This document shows, in pieces, positions 8,487 through 21,063 of a stretch of 38,942 bases of DNA. Numbering within the stretch: the stretch's first letter is position 1; each line of letters begins with the position of its first letter. Made by a program: the position numbers and the translations under genes. The stretch is from Streptococcus gallinaceus. Its GTDB lineage: Bacteria; Bacillota; Bacilli; Lactobacillales; Streptococcaceae. The notes below the pieces were generated by a model. It was not told where the DNA came from and made no database searches. It was given only the letters and a program-made list of their open reading frames with translations. Location of the stretch: NCBI RefSeq assembly GCF_024170225.1, contig NZ_JALJXU010000012.1:1-38942 (forward strand). Reading direction: 5' to 3'.

Positions 8487-11400
8487 TTAAAATAAATCAT
8501 CAAAAAGACTGAGTTGATTGTCCTCAGGCATATTGCCCAAGATGCCCATTTCATCCATCTTTTCAACCAAGGTAGAGGAAAGTCCGCCACGTTTGCGGAG
8601 CTCTGTCTTGGACAGGAACTCACCATCTTTGCGGGCAGCAACAACCTGCTTGGCAACGTTCTCTCCCAGACCATCCATGGCTACAAATGGTGGAATCAGT
8701 GTATCGCCTTCAATTCTGAAGTCAATAGCTTCTGACTCATAAAGGTCCAACTTCCCAAATTTGAAGCCACGTTCCAGCATTTCATTGACAATTTCCAAGG
8801 TGGTGTAGAGGTCAATTTCCACATTGGAAGCCTCGTTGCGCTGGCGCTTGTCGGAGATTTCCTTGAGCTTGGCCTTAACCTTGTCCAATCCACCTGACAT
8901 GGTCGCCAAATCAAAGGCCTTGGCACGGATGGAGAAGTAGGCACAATAGTAGAAAAGTGGGTGATGTACCTTAAAGTAGGCCACCCGAAGGGCCATCATA
9001 ACGTAAGCAGCCGCGTGAGCTTTGGGGAACATGTATTTGATTTTTCCACAGGACTCGATATACCAGTCAGGAACATTATTTTCCTTCATAGCCTGGATAT
9101 AGCCATTTCGCTCTTCTTCCGAAATCTTAAGCCAAGCTCCCTTACGCACCCGTTCCATGATAGTAAAGGCCATTTTAGGTTCCAAGCCTGCGTGCATGAG
9201 ATAAACCATGATGTCATCTCGACAACCGATTACCGTAGACAGGTCGGCAATACCAGCCTTTATCAAATCTTGGGCATTTCCCAGCCAAACGTCGGTACCG
9301 TGTGAAAGACCTGATAACTGTAAGAGCTCCGCAAAGGTCGTTGGTCGTGTTTCTTCCACCATACCTCGAACGAAGTTGGTTCCAAATTCTGGAATCCCCA
9401 ACATACCTGTCGGTGTGCCAATCTGTTCTGGCGTGACTCCCAAAATCTCTGTTCCAGAAAAGAGCGCCATAACTCCCTTATCGTCAGCAGGAATGGTATT
9501 GGGATCAATCCCTGACAAGTCCTGCAACTTCCGAACCATAGTCGGATCATCATGTCCTAGAACATCGAGTTTTAGGACGTTTTCATCAATATCATGGAAG
9601 TTAAAGTGAGTAGTTTGCCAAGCAGCCTCAAGGTCATCTGCTGGATACTGGACCGGCGTAAAGTCATATACGTCCATATAGTCAGGAATAACAACAATAC
9701 CACCAGGATGCTGGCCTGTATTTCGCTTAACGCCTGCGGCACCAGCCGCCAAGCGTTCCACCTCTACATCACGGTAGAACTTCCCATAATCCCGCTCGTA
9801 CCCTCGGACAAATCCATAGGCCGTTTTGGCCGCAACCGTACCCACAGTCCCTGCACGAAAGGCGTATTGTTCCCCAAAAATATCCCGAACATCCAAGTGA
9901 GCAGACGGCTGATCTTCACCCGAGAAGTTCAAGTCGATATCGGGAACCTTATCCCCATCAAAACCAAGGAAGGTCTCAAAGGGAATGTCCTGTCCGTTTT
10001 TTGCCAACTTGTGACCACATTCTGGACAGTCCTTGTCTGGCATATCAAAGCCCGAACCATAGGAACCGTCCGTGATAAACTCACTATACTTACACTCTGG
10101 ACAGACATAGTGAGGCGGCATGGGATTCACCTCTGTAATCCCGATCATGGTCGCCACAAAACTAGAACCAACAGACCCCCGCGAACCAACCAGATAACCC
10201 CGCTGATTGGAACGGTGTACTAGCATCTGAGAGGCTAGGTAAATCACGGCAAATCCATTCCCCAAAATCGACGTTAATTCTTTTTCAATCCGTCGGTCGA
10301 TAATATCTGGCAAGGGATTCCCATAAATTTCAAAAGCTTTTTTGTAGGTCAATTCTGCGACCGTTTCCTCCGCTTTTTCGATATAAGGAGTATAGAGGTC
10401 ACGCTTGACGACTTCGACTTCTTCGAAGCGCTCCAGCATAAGATTTGGATTTTGGATGACAATTTCACGCGCTAAGGCCTCACCCAAAAAGGCAAATTCA
10501 TCCAGCATTTCATTGGTCGTCCGGAAATGCGCCTTAGGAAGCGGAGCAGGTTGCGCGGCTTCTCCGTGACCAATTGGTCGGTTAATCATAGCTCCTTGCC
10601 CTTGGGCGCGAACGATGATTTCACGATAAATTTCTTCTTCTGGGTCAATATAATGAACATTCCCCGTTGCAAGGACGGGCAATCCTGTACGACGCCCAAC
10701 TTCAATCAAGTTTTTTATTAGCTCATGGATTTCATCCATATTTTTGAACTGCTCACGGGCGATGAGGGGCTCATACAAGGCTGGCGGCATGATCTCAATG
10801 AAGTCATAATAAGCTGCAGCCTTAACCGCTTCGTCCAAGCCCTTGGACACCAAAACATCAAATACTTCACCCTCTTGGCAAGCCGTCCCCAAAATCAATC
10901 CCTCGCGGTGTGCATCCAGAACCGTTCGTGGTATCCGCGGCACACCTTCAAAATACTTGGTATTGGACAGCGAGACCAGTTTGAAAATATTTTTCAGACC
11001 TGTTTGGTTGATAACATAGAGAGTCGCATGCTTGACACGAGATTTTTTATAGGAATCCTCGGCAATCAAGCTGGTATTCAGTTGATTGAGGTTGAAAAGA
11101 CCATGTTTTTCATAGGTTTCATTGAGGAAGATGAAGAGCAGACGCCCTGTTGCTTCCGCATCATAATTGGCCATGTGGTGGTGCTCCAAGGCAACGCCGA
11201 ACCGCTTGGTCAAGGGGCCCAAACCATGGCGCTTGTACTCCGGGTAAAGATTACGGGCAAATTCTAGCGTATCGATGACCGGCTGACTAATCAAGGGCAG
11301 GTTATGGCGTTGGTAATTGGCATCCATAAAGCCCACGTCAAAGCTGGCATTATGGGCAACCAGGACCGCACCTTCACAAAATTCTTGGAAAGAACGAAGA

Positions 11401-12881
11401 ACCTGCTCGATCGGACGTGCATTGCGGACATGCTCATCTGTAATCCCCGTCAAATCCGTCGTAAAGGCTGACAAAGGATGACCTGGATTGATAAACTCAT
11501 CGAACTCACCGATGATGTTCCCCTTGTACATTTTCGAAGCAGCAATCTGAATCAAGTCATTGTAGACCGCAGAAAGTCCTGTTGTCTCCACGTCGAAGAC
11601 CACATAGGTCGCTTCTTTTAGGTCGACATCTGCTTCATTGTAGACGATTGGAACGCTGTCTTCTACGACATTGGCTTCCATCCCGAAGATCGGCTTAATC
11701 CCTGCTTTTCGAGCAGCATGGTAGCCGTGTGGGAAGGATTGAACATTTCCGTGGTCCGTAATAGCAATAGCCTTGTGGCCCCATTTGGCCGCACGTGCCA
11801 CCAAGTCTTCAACCGGAGGCAAGGCATCCATGGTCGACATGTTGGTATGCGCATGAAATTCAATCCGTTTTTGGTCTTCTGGCATCAAATCCTTGCGGAT
11901 GTCATGCTTGACTTCCTGTACTTCTTGCACATTCATGGTCAAGTCACGTGTGAAATTATTGGTCTCCACATTTCCACAAACACGCAGCCAATTCCCCTTT
12001 TTGACCATGTCAAACTTTTGGGCCTCTTCTTCATTTTTGGCCCATTTTTGTAAAGTAAATGACGAAGTGTAGTCTGTCATCTTGAAATTGATGATAACGC
12101 GTCCCGTCCTCGTCACCTTGTGCTCCGCTTCAAAAACCAACCCTTCAAAAACAATGCGATTTTCTTCGGTAGTCACCTCAATCATCGGTGTGATTTCTGC
12201 TTTATCCAAATTAACCTTGGCAGGGCGAGACTTCTTAAACTCTTGGAAAGAAGATTGCGGAGCGGCTTCCGGCGGTGGAGCCATTTGAGCCAGTTGCTCT
12301 TGAGCTTCTAGATTTTCCAAATTAGCCTTGTGGTAAATTTCAGCATTGGACGCTTGGAAATTTTCCTGCTGCTGCTGAGTCATTTCTTGGCAAATCCGCA
12401 AGTCAATCTTAATCCCTGCAAAACCAAACCGCTCAAACTGCTGCACCAAATTTGGCAAATGATTTTTCCGAAAATGAGGCGTATCAATGGTTTCAGGTCC
12501 CTTCACATACAGAGTTCCGTCCTCAAATTCCACTTCCAGACCTTGAAAAAGCGCCTTAAAGCCTGCACTCTGACACAATTCTTCGCTAAAGGCTTCCTGA
12601 TAGTAAGCCTGCAAAATAGCCGCTTCAAAACGAGGCTGCCCCGTCACAATCTGAAAACGGGCCTGATTGCCAGTCTTAGAAAATTCATTGACCAAACGCG
12701 CCTTAAAATGCTGGTAATCCGCAATATCCAGCGTCTCATCTAGTCGAAAGGTAAAATCCCAAATCTTACTCACCTTATGAAGGACGACTTGCTCAATCTT
12801 CCCAGTCGAAAAAACACTTGAGCCCATCGCTTCAAGTGGCATCCCAATCTGTTGCAATAAAAGTTGAAATTTATCAGACAT
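8487..12881 (-). CDS. polC: DNA polymerase III alpha subunit, PolC type
   Basis: The replicative polymerase of low-GC Gram-positives, with its own proofreading exonuclease. The 1464 residues read, in order, as an N-terminal domain (1-230), an OB fold (about 240-325), a PHP domain starting at HAHTNMS (343-349), and a DEDDh exonuclease inserted into PHP ([10 protein letters not shown] 427-436, [11 protein letters not shown] 508-518, final H/D around 568-575). The polymerase core follows, with GSRGSVGSS (899-907), a four-cysteine zinc site (CPEC at 927-930 and 952-955) and catalytic aspartates in [11 protein letters not shown] (980-990). The C-terminus holds the helix-hairpin-helix region and ends LSLFDDLF, a clamp-binding type tail. 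It has its own promoter, since a terminator separates it from proS. Confidence 0.98.
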   Translation of the reverse strand: MSDKFQLLLQQIGMPLEAMGSSVFSTGKIEQVVLHKVSKIWDFTFRLDETLDIADYQHFKARLVNEFSKTGNQARFQIVTGQPRFEAAILQAYYQEAFSEELCQSAGFKALFQGLEVEFEDGTLYVKGPETIDTPHFRKNHLPNLVQQFERFGFAGIKIDLRICQEMTQQQQENFQASNAEIYHKANLENLEAQEQLAQMAPPPEAAPQSSFQEFKKSRPAKVNLDKAEITPMIEVTTEENRIVFEGLVFEAEHKVTRTGRVIINFKMTDYTSSFTLQKWAKNEEEAQKFDMVKKGNWLRVCGNVETNNFTRDLTMNVQEVQEVKHDIRKDLMPEDQKRIEFHAHTNMSTMDALPPVEDLVARAAKWGHKAIAITDHGNVQSFPHGYHAARKAGIKPIFGMEANVVEDSVPIVYNEADVDLKEATYVVFDVETTGLSAVYNDLIQIAASKMYKGNIIGEFDEFINPGHPLSAFTTDLTGITDEHVRNARPIEQVLRSFQEFCEGAVLVAHNASFDVGFMDANYQRHNLPLISQPVIDTLEFARNLYPEYKRHGLGPLTKRFGVALEHHHMANYDAEATGRLLFIFLNETYEKHGLFNLNQLNTSLIAEDSYKKSRVKHATLYVINQTGLKNIFKLVSLSNTKYFEGVPRIPRTVLDAHREGLILGTACQEGEVFDVLVSKGLDEAVKAAAYYDFIEIMPPALYEPLIAREQFKNMDEIHELIKNLIEVGRRTGLPVLATGNVHYIDPEEEIYREIIVRAQGQGAMINRPIGHGEAAQPAPLPKAHFRTTNEMLDEFAFLGEALAREIVIQNPNLMLERFEEVEVVKRDLYTPYIEKAEETVAELTYKKAFEIYGNPLPDIIDRRIEKELTSILGNGFAVIYLASQMLVHRSNQRGYLVGSRGSVGSSFVATMIGITEVNPMPPHYVCPECKYSEFITDGSYGSGFDMPDKDCPECGHKLAKNGQDIPFETFLGFDGDKVPDIDLNFSGEDQPSAHLDVRDIFGEQYAFRAGTVGTVAAKTAYGFVRGYERDYGKFYRDVEVERLAAGAAGVKRNTGQHPGGIVVIPDYMDVYDFTPVQYPADDLEAAWQTTHFNFHDIDENVLKLDVLGHDDPTMVRKLQDLSGIDPNTIPADDKGVMALFSGTEILGVTPEQIGTPTGMLGIPEFGTNFVRGMVEETRPTTFAELLQLSGLSHGTDVWLGNAQDLIKAGIADLSTVIGCRDDIMVYLMHAGLEPKMAFTIMERVRKGAWLKISEEERNGYIQAMKENNVPDWYIESCGKIKYMFPKAHAAAYVMMALRVAYFKVHHPLFYYCAYFSIRAKAFDLATMSGGLDKVKAKLKEISDKRQRNEASNVEIDLYTTLEIVNEMLERGFKFGKLDLYESEAIDFRIEGDTLIPPFVAMDGLGENVAKQVVAARKDGEFLSKTELRKRGGLSSTLVEKMDEMGILGNMPEDNQLSLFDDLF

Positions 12882-12911
12882 GGTTTCTCTTTTCTCCTAG
12901 TTTATCTTTTC

Positions 12912-12920
12912 ATTCTACCA
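12912..12920 (-). promoter_or_regulatory. Extended -10 promoter of polC
   Basis: TGGTAGAAT on the minus strand, 30 bp before the polC ATG; AGGAGA follows as ribosome-binding site. Confidence 0.5.
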
Positions 12921-12956
12921 CAATCCGGCCCATTTTTCGAGGAGGAGACTGCAATG

Positions 12957-12990
12957 AAAAAAAGAGAGAGGATATCATCCCACTCTCTTT
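12957..12990 (-). terminator. Terminator of the uppS-cdsA-rseP-proS operon
   Basis: On the minus strand AAAGAGAG pairs with CTCTCTTT, with an inner GGAT/ATCC pair, and a T run follows. It lies 8 bp after the proS stop. Confidence 0.85.
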
Positions 12991-12997
12991 CATGATC

Positions 12998-14935
<1,938 letters not shown>

Positions 14936-14956
14936 TCAAATAATAAATCAGAGAAA

Positions 14957-16216
14957 TTAGAAGAAGACACGCATAATATCATTCCAAGTCACAGCAATCA
15001 TCAAGACGACCATAACCACCACTCCGGCAAGTGTGATGTAGCTTTCGACTTCTTGTTTGAGAGGTTTTCTGCGAATAGCTTCGATGAGGTTCATGACAAT
15101 TTTTCCGCCGTCCAAAGCCGGAATCGGAATCAAATTGAAAATCCCCAAGTTAATAGACAAGCTAGCAAGGAGCAGGAGCACCGAGTCAAAGCCGTTTTGA
15201 GCAGCTTGTGAACTGACATTAAAGATGGCAACGGGTCCGCCCAATTTATTGATATCAAAACGTGCGATGAGATTTTTCAGAGCCTTGATAACCGTCAAAG
15301 CCGTATCACCAGTTTGTAGCAAGGCACCTGTCACTTTATCAAGGAAGCCTGTTTTTAAGCTCGGGGAAACACCCAGATAATAGTTGCTTCCTGATTTTTT
15401 GGTCTTAACCGCAAGTTCCTTTTCTTGTCCCCCATGCTGCACGACCAGTGCCAATGTCGGGGCTGCTTTAGCATCCTTTGTCGCCTCAGCAACGGTATTG
15501 GCAATTTCAGTGTAATTGGCCGTCTTTTGTCCTTCGATAGACAAAATCTTATCACCAGATACAACTCCAGCAGCCTGCAGAGCTCCGCCTTCGACTACCG
15601 AAATGGTATTTGTCGACGGGTTGGCAACACCACCCTGCATGAAGATTAAGAGTAGAAAAGCCACAAATCCAAGAATGAAATTATTCATAGGACCTGCAAA
15701 GTTTGTGATGAGGCGTCCCCAGATAGAAGCATTTTGGTACTGGACGTCTAGCGGTGCAATCCGCACTTCCGTTCCATCCTCTTCGATGATAGTCGCGTCG
15801 TGATCCACCTTGTAAGTCCGACTTTCTTCGAGCACCAGGCCAATGATTTCCAGCTTGTCTTCAAAGTCAAAGCTCATCACATTCATGGGAAGGCTATTAT
15901 CTGCCACTTGCTTTCCAGATAGATTGATACGGGTCACCACACCATTTTGGTCCAAGGTCAAGCTGGCAGGCGTTCCGGTTTTGATTTCTGTCGTGTCTTC
16001 GCCCCAGCCCGCCATACGAACATAACCACCGAGAGGCAAGATACGGATGGTGTAGGCTGTTCCGTCTTTGCCGATATGGGAAAAGATTTTCGGGCCCATT
16101 CCAATCGCAAATTCACGCACAAGGATTCCTGATTTTTTTGCAAAATAGAAATGCCCAAATTCATGAACGATAACGATAACACCAAAGATAAAGATAAAGG
16201 CAATAAGTCCCTTCAT
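14957..16216 (-). CDS. rseP: Site-2 intramembrane metalloprotease RseP/Eep
   Basis: Cuts transmembrane segments within the membrane; in streptococci and enterococci Eep releases signal-peptide-derived pheromones and anti-sigma factors. The zinc site HEFGH is at 18-22 in the first membrane helix, a PDZ domain occupies about 200-285 ([20 protein letters not shown]), and the second active-site motif lies in the helix [16 protein letters not shown]. Four membrane helices are apparent over 419 residues. It lies 9 bp after cdsA, in one operon. Confidence 0.95.
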   Translation of the reverse strand: MKGLIAFIFIFGVIVIVHEFGHFYFAKKSGILVREFAIGMGPKIFSHIGKDGTAYTIRILPLGGYVRMAGWGEDTTEIKTGTPASLTLDQNGVVTRINLSGKQVADNSLPMNVMSFDFEDKLEIIGLVLEESRTYKVDHDATIIEEDGTEVRIAPLDVQYQNASIWGRLITNFAGPMNNFILGFVAFLLLIFMQGGVANPSTNTISVVEGGALQAAGVVSGDKILSIEGQKTANYTEIANTVAEATKDAKAAPTLALVVQHGGQEKELAVKTKKSGSNYYLGVSPSLKTGFLDKVTGALLQTGDTALTVIKALKNLIARFDINKLGGPVAIFNVSSQAAQNGFDSVLLLLASLSINLGIFNLIPIPALDGGKIVMNLIEAIRRKPLKQEVESYITLAGVVVMVVLMIAVTWNDIMRVFF

Positions 16217-16225
16217 AGATTCTCC

Positions 16226-17032
16226 TTAAAATAAACCAAAGAAATGCATGATTGGGAAGACAAAAATCATACTATCAAAACGGTCCAAAATACCACCGTG
16301 TCCAGGAATTAACTTTCCTGAATCCTTCACACCAAAATGACGTTTGATGGCACTTTCCACCAAGTCTCCGAATTGACCAAATACTGAGAAAATCGCTACC
16401 AAGAAGAGCATGGTTACAAAGGAATGACCCGCCATCACTGTCTTATCAACCAGCATGTAAATCACGGACACAACCACTGCTGACGCAATTCCGCCAAGAA
16501 AACCTTCAACTGTTTTATTGGGTGAAACCTTAGGCATCAATTTGCGACGACCAATCTGACGGCCAATCATATAAGCACCGATATCCGTCGCCCACACGAT
16601 AAAGAGGGCAAACAAGACCTTCCCGAAACTATCCATACGAGCTGAAATCAGGTTGTGAAAACCAATTCCGACATAAAAACTAGAGGCAATCGGAAACACG
16701 ACTTGTGAGTAATCATATTTCCCAATATTAAAGACTGTTGATCCCAAAAGCAAGAAGACAATAATGGCAAAAGCTGTGTAGCTACCATCTGTCGGCAAAA
16801 ATGGAATATAATCCTGCATAGGTAAGGTCAAAACCAAGGCACCCAGCATAGCCAACATACCTTCGATAGAATTGGGAGCCAGACCATGCATTTTAATCAA
16901 TTCAGAGGTTCCAATCATGGCCAGTAAACCGATTAAGAGTTGGAAGGGAACTCCTCCCATCAACAAGAAGGGGATAAAAATAGCCAGGGCAATCCCCCCA
17001 AATACAACACGTTTTTGTAAATCCTTAGACAT
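16226..17032 (-). CDS. cdsA: Phosphatidate cytidylyltransferase (CDP-diacylglycerol synthase)
   Basis: Makes CDP-diacylglycerol from CTP and phosphatidic acid, the precursor of anionic phospholipids. The 268-residue membrane protein has about eight helices, and its C-terminal part carries the family signature: KR, then KDSGKLIPGHGGILDRFD. It lies 11 bp after uppS and 9 bp before rseP, a compact envelope operon. Confidence 0.96.
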   Translation of the reverse strand: MSKDLQKRVVFGGIALAIFIPFLLMGGVPFQLLIGLLAMIGTSELIKMHGLAPNSIEGMLAMLGALVLTLPMQDYIPFLPTDGSYTAFAIIVFLLLGSTVFNIGKYDYSQVVFPIASSFYVGIGFHNLISARMDSFGKVLFALFIVWATDIGAYMIGRQIGRRKLMPKVSPNKTVEGFLGGIASAVVVSVIYMLVDKTVMAGHSFVTMLFLVAIFSVFGQFGDLVESAIKRHFGVKDSGKLIPGHGGILDRFDSMIFVFPIMHFFGLF

Positions 17033-17043
17033 CCTTCTTCTCC

Positions 17044-17802
17044 TTAAATCCCACCAAACCGACGGTGACGACGATTGTACTCTAAAATAGCAGCCTGCAA
17101 GGCTTTCTCATCAAAATCCGGCCAGGCAATATCTGTAAAATAAAGTTCACTATAGGCTGTTTGCCAAGGTAAAAAATTACTAAGTCTAAGCTCACCACTC
17201 GTCCGAATCACCAAGTCCGGATCACGATATTTTGCTGGTAAAACACCAGTGTAGAGATAATCCGCGATGACTTTTTCGTCAATATCTCCCGGATTAAACT
17301 TAGCATCCAAAATATCTTGAGCAATCATCCGCATAGCCTGAGCCAACTCATCACGTCCACCGTAATTTAAGGCAAAATTCAAAATCAAACCAGTATTGTG
17401 CTTGGTTTTTTCTTCTGCTTTAAACAAGGCATCTTTCGTTGCTTCCGGCAAACGACAATGGTCGCCAATCATCTGAATTTTAACATTATTTGCATGCAAT
17501 TCAGGGACATACTTGTCATAAAATTCAACTGGCAAATTCATGATGAACTTGACTTCTTTTTCAGGACGCGTCCAGTTTTCAGTTGAAAAGGCGTAGACCG
17601 TCAGTACACGTACACCCATATCTGAAGCAGCTTTTGTGACAATCTGCAAGGCATCCATTCCAGCCTTGTGCCCCATAACACGTGGTTGCAAGCGTTTCTT
17701 TGCCCACCGACCATTTCCATCCATAATAATGGCAATATGTTTCGGCACTTCAAGAGCAGCCCGTATTTTTTCTTTTTTCTTATTAAACCCAAAGGTAAAC
17801 AT
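17044..17802 (-). CDS. uppS: Undecaprenyl diphosphate synthase
   Basis: A cis-prenyltransferase that adds isopentenyl diphosphate to farnesyl diphosphate to form the C55 lipid carrier for peptidoglycan and capsule. In 252 residues the family signature is clear: HIAIIMDGNGRWAKKR (22-37) with catalytic D28, and the C-terminal RTSGELRLSNFLPWQ and SELYF segments that bind pyrophosphate and magnesium. First gene of the operon uppS-cdsA-rseP-proS, driven by a good promoter at 17831-17859. GAGGAAA precedes the ATG. Confidence 0.97.
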   Translation of the reverse strand: MFTFGFNKKKEKIRAALEVPKHIAIIMDGNGRWAKKRLQPRVMGHKAGMDALQIVTKAASDMGVRVLTVYAFSTENWTRPEKEVKFIMNLPVEFYDKYVPELHANNVKIQMIGDHCRLPEATKDALFKAEEKTKHNTGLILNFALNYGGRDELAQAMRMIAQDILDAKFNPGDIDEKVIADYLYTGVLPAKYRDPDLVIRTSGELRLSNFLPWQTAYSELYFTDIAWPDFDEKALQAAILEYNRRHRRFGGI

Positions 17803-17830
17803 AGCATTTCCTCTATAATATAATCATTTT

Positions 17831-17859
17831 ATTATATCATACTTCCAACAAATGAACAA
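17831..17859 (-). promoter_or_regulatory. Promoter of the uppS operon
   Basis: On the minus strand TTGTTC (17854-17859), 17 bp, then TATAAT (17831-17836) preceded by TGA, an extended -10. Confidence 0.7.
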
Positions 17860-18146
17860 AACCGCTACTTGCCAAGAGCGCAAAGAAAATCACCCAACAT
17901 TCGTCAGGTGATTCTCTAGGAGATTTATGAAGAGATACATAGCTGTTATTGCTTTAGCAATTTACAGATATGGATACCGACTTTGTCGGTGAAAATTTTA
18001 GGATTGAACTTAGTATACAAGGACAAGCTTAATCTTTTCTGAAGAATTTCTAAAAGAAAACTGAAACGGACAATCATACAAATAACAAAGAAAGACAGCC
18101 CAACCGAGCCACCTTTCAGGAGATATATGAAAAAGATGTATTTATT
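17860..18146. other. Intergenic stretch with a MATE-side terminator and two short start-like sites
   Basis: No convincing gene fills this interval. AATCACC (17888-17894) pairs with GGTGATT (17907-17913); on the minus strand it is followed by TTTTCTTT, so it may end the thrC-MATE transcript. A second small hairpin ACCGAC/GTCGGT lies at about 17975-17990. On the plus strand AGGAGATTT precedes an ATG at 17927 (21 codons, stop 17990-17992), and AGGAGATAT precedes an ATG exactly 200 bp later at 18127 (52 codons, mostly antisense to the MATE gene). Whether either is translated is unknown. Confidence 0.4.
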
Positions 18147-19436
18147 TTATAGCTTTTCCCTTAAAGAAATCTTAAACTTTCTTAAGGAAAGAAAATACAA
18201 AAACGCCCACCGAAATACATTGTCTGCAATGGTAGCAATCCATACCCCTGCTAACCCCAGGAACCAGACCCGAGTCAAGACATAGCCAAGGCCAATCCGA
18301 ACCACCCACATGCCCAAACTTGTAGCATAAAAAGGAAGTTTGGCGTTCCCATAACCTTGCCAAAAAGCGGTATAAATCAAGGTCCCTGCAGTAGCAGGAA
18401 TCCCTAAAAATGAATACAGAGTCACGAGCAAGCTCGCCTTTATCGCTACCTGATCAGTCGTGTAAAAACCTGTCAACCACGGTCCTAAAAAGAAAATCAG
18501 ACAAGACGTCACAGCCATTAAACCCAGTGCCAAAAGAAAACTCCAACGAATGATAGCGGCTACCTCTTCTTCCTTTCCCTGTCCACGCGCATTGGCCACC
18601 AGGATGACCGTCGCTGTTGCAATCCCCATCCCGGGCATATAATTAAACTGGATCAAGGTCTCCCCAATCGCATTTCCAGCGACCACCGCTGTCCCCAAGG
18701 ATACAATCAAGGCGACAATCACAACATCTCCCGCCCGCATCATCAGACGCTCACCAGCAGCAGGCAAGGCCAATTCTACCAAGTCGCGATGAATGTTAAA
18801 AAAGAGCTTGTCTGGCTTTATCGGCAACTGTCGCCATAAAATCGCAACAGCCAACGCACGCGCTAGCAAGGTTCCGATGGCTACACCCACGACACCACCT
18901 TTGAAAACAAATACAAACACTGCCGACAAAACAACATTGATTACATTGCTCAGAAGACTGACATACATGGGCAATTGTGCATGCCCGCTCGCCCTCAAAA
19001 TGCTCCCCAGACTCGTCATCAGCCCCAAGAAAATAATCCCACCACCTACCAGTGCTAGGTAAAGACCGCCTACTCGAGCCACATCCGCATCCGTCCCAAG
19101 GAGCAGCAATAGACGCTCTCCCCCGACAATAGACAGCAGCCCCAGAACAAGACTCACTAGAAATGTCAAAAAGAGAGCTTGACCCGCTAACTGTTCTTGG
19201 TCTTTCTGGCCATATTTTTGTGCTACTAGAGCTGAAATGGCCGCCCCAAAAGCAAGAAAAATGGCTTGATAAATACTGAGGATGTTATTAGCAACCGAGA
19301 CGCCTGAAATCGTGGCTAGACCCAAAAAGGCAACCAAGTAGCCATCTACCATTCCCATCAACATCTGTAGAAAATTTTCCGCCATGACTGGCAATGCCAG
19401 CTGTAAAATCTTTCTTATCTGCACTACAACTCCCAT
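18147..19436 (-). CDS. MATE-family efflux transporter
   Basis: A 12-helix multidrug and toxin extrusion transporter that exports cations or drugs in exchange for sodium or protons. The two halves (about 1-210 and 220-429) show the MATE repeats, including LALPVMAENFLQMLMGMVD in helix 1 and LALPAAGERLMMRAGD in helix 7. The chosen ATG at 19436 gives 429 residues; a TTG at 19457 would add seven residues and lies close behind GGTGGAAG, so it remains possible. It follows thrC by about 20-40 bp and is probably cotranscribed. Substrate not readable. Confidence 0.88.
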   Translation of the reverse strand: MGVVVQIRKILQLALPVMAENFLQMLMGMVDGYLVAFLGLATISGVSVANNILSIYQAIFLAFGAAISALVAQKYGQKDQEQLAGQALFLTFLVSLVLGLLSIVGGERLLLLLGTDADVARVGGLYLALVGGGIIFLGLMTSLGSILRASGHAQLPMYVSLLSNVINVVLSAVFVFVFKGGVVGVAIGTLLARALAVAILWRQLPIKPDKLFFNIHRDLVELALPAAGERLMMRAGDVVIVALIVSLGTAVVAGNAIGETLIQFNYMPGMGIATATVILVANARGQGKEEEVAAIIRWSFLLALGLMAVTSCLIFFLGPWLTGFYTTDQVAIKASLLVTLYSFLGIPATAGTLIYTAFWQGYGNAKLPFYATSLGMWVVRIGLGYVLTRVWFLGLAGVWIATIADNVFRWAFLYFLSLRKFKISLREKL

Positions 19437-19478
19437 TCTATCAAAAATGAGGCCCAAGCTTCCACCCAGACCCCTATT

Positions 19479-20966
19479 TTATTTTAAGCCAAGATAGGCT
19501 TCCACTTCAGCCTGCATCTCTCTTGTTTCCACCACCGTCGTGTGACGAACTGGAGCATTTTCTAAACCGCGCACGGCAAGAGGTTGCGCCACTCCCGATA
19601 CAGTTTCCAATTCAGCAACTGCCGCAAAATCATCCGCCGGATTTTGTCCTGTAATAGACTCAACTACCACCCGAGGGAATTTATAGGGACTGGCTGTAGA
19701 CGCAATCAAGGTCGGAGTCTCGTCACCAGTTTCTACACGATAGGCACGATAAACTGCTGAGGCAACTGCTGTATGTGGATCTTCCACGTAGTCCGCCTCA
19801 TCAAATACTTGCTTCATCTCACGAGCCGTCGCAGCTTCGCTAGCATAACCAGCAGCAAATAAATCTAGAATTTCTTGATCCACTTGCGGCAAGCTGTACT
19901 CCCCGTTTTCAGACAAGGAAGTCATCAATTCTTTAGTAGCAGCTGCATCGTTGCCCACCAAATGGAAAATCAAGCGTTCCAAGTTTGATGAAACCAAGAT
20001 ATCCATAGACGGACTAGTCGTCACCTTGAATTCTCGTTTTTTATCATAAGTTCCTGTCGCAAAGAAGTCTGTCAAGACCTTATTTTCATTTGAAGCACAG
20101 ATCAACTTGTGGACTGGCAGACCGATTTGGCGAGCGTAGTAGGCTGCCAAGATATTGCCAAAATTCCCTGTTGGGACAGTGATGTTTATTTTCTCTCCCG
20201 CGCGAATGACTCCTGACTTGACCATCTGAGCATAGGCATAAACATAGTAAACCACCTGTGGCACCAAGCGACCAACATTCATGGAGTTGGCCGATGAGAA
20301 CTGAGCCCCATTTGCCAAGAGCTTAGCCCGTAAAGCCTCGTCGTTAAACATCCGCTTGACATCTGTCTGGGCATCATCAAAGTTCCCTCTGATCGCCACT
20401 ACATGCGTATTGTCACCCGTCTGGGTCGTCATCTGCAATTCTTGAATCTTGCTGACTGCACCGTCTGGATAAAAGACGATAATTTCTGTTCCTGGGACAT
20501 CCGCAAATCCAGCCATAGCTGCTTTTCCAGTATCGCCCGAAGTCGCTGTCAAAATGACAATTTTATTGTCCACTCCTTGCTTTTTCGCCGATGTAGTCAA
20601 AAGATAAGGCAGAATAGACAGGGCCATGTCCTTGAAAGCAATGGTTGACCCGTGGAACAACTCCAAATTGTAATGTTGCCCAACTTTGACAACTGGTGCA
20701 ATGACCGGTGTATCAAACTTTTCATCATAAGCATGTGAGATACAATAATCCAGCTCTTCTTCCGTGAAATCATCCAAAAAAGCAGACAAAACCAGCTTTG
20801 CCACTTCTTGATAAGAAGCATTTTGCAACTGATTAAAATCCAACTGAACTTCTGGTAGGCTGGTTGGGGTGAAGAGACCACCATCTGTTGCCAAACCTTG
20901 TAAAATCGCCTGACTGGCTGTTACTTTATTGTTTTCATCACGAGTTGATTGATAGACCAATGTCAT
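19479..20966 (-). CDS. thrC: Threonine synthase
   Basis: PLP enzyme converting O-phosphohomoserine to threonine. The 495-residue product has the cofactor lysine K112 in LFHGSTIAFKDMAL, the phosphate-binding region TATSGDTGKAAMAGF, and VPTGNFGNILAAYYA. Its length fits the longer, yeast/E. coli-like class. GAGGTG precedes the ATG and an extended -10 lies upstream. The MATE gene follows closely. Confidence 0.96.
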   Translation of the reverse strand: MTLVYQSTRDENNKVTASQAILQGLATDGGLFTPTSLPEVQLDFNQLQNASYQEVAKLVLSAFLDDFTEEELDYCISHAYDEKFDTPVIAPVVKVGQHYNLELFHGSTIAFKDMALSILPYLLTTSAKKQGVDNKIVILTATSGDTGKAAMAGFADVPGTEIIVFYPDGAVSKIQELQMTTQTGDNTHVVAIRGNFDDAQTDVKRMFNDEALRAKLLANGAQFSSANSMNVGRLVPQVVYYVYAYAQMVKSGVIRAGEKINITVPTGNFGNILAAYYARQIGLPVHKLICASNENKVLTDFFATGTYDKKREFKVTTSPSMDILVSSNLERLIFHLVGNDAAATKELMTSLSENGEYSLPQVDQEILDLFAAGYASEAATAREMKQVFDEADYVEDPHTAVASAVYRAYRVETGDETPTLIASTASPYKFPRVVVESITGQNPADDFAAVAELETVSGVAQPLAVRGLENAPVRHTTVVETREMQAEVEAYLGLK

Positions 20967-20995
20967 ATATGCACCTCTTCCACTTCATTTTTTCT

Positions 20996-21004
20996 ATTGT
21001 ACCA
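20996..21004 (-). promoter_or_regulatory. Extended -10 promoter of thrC
   Basis: TGGTACAAT on the minus strand, 29 bp before the thrC ATG. No convincing -35 and no T-box structure in the short leader. Confidence 0.5.
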
Positions 21005-21034
21005 TAAAATGTCAGAAAATTTATAAAAATTCAC

Positions 21035-21060
21035 AAAAAGCACCTACAAACAGGTGCTTT
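21035..21060 (-). terminator. Terminator of the membrane-anchored unknown gene
   Basis: AAAGCACCT (21037-21045) pairs perfectly with AGGTGCTTT (21052-21060) around ACAAAC; on the minus strand a T run follows. Confidence 0.88.
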
Positions 21061-21063
21061 CTT

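Noticed and set aside
9594..10223. Plus-strand open frame of 209 codons inside polC
   Set aside because: It is fully antisense to conserved polymerase domains including the zinc site; no family resemblance.
10725..11267. Plus-strand open frame of 180 codons inside polC
   Set aside because: Antisense to the PHP/exonuclease coding region; composition is that of a shadow frame.
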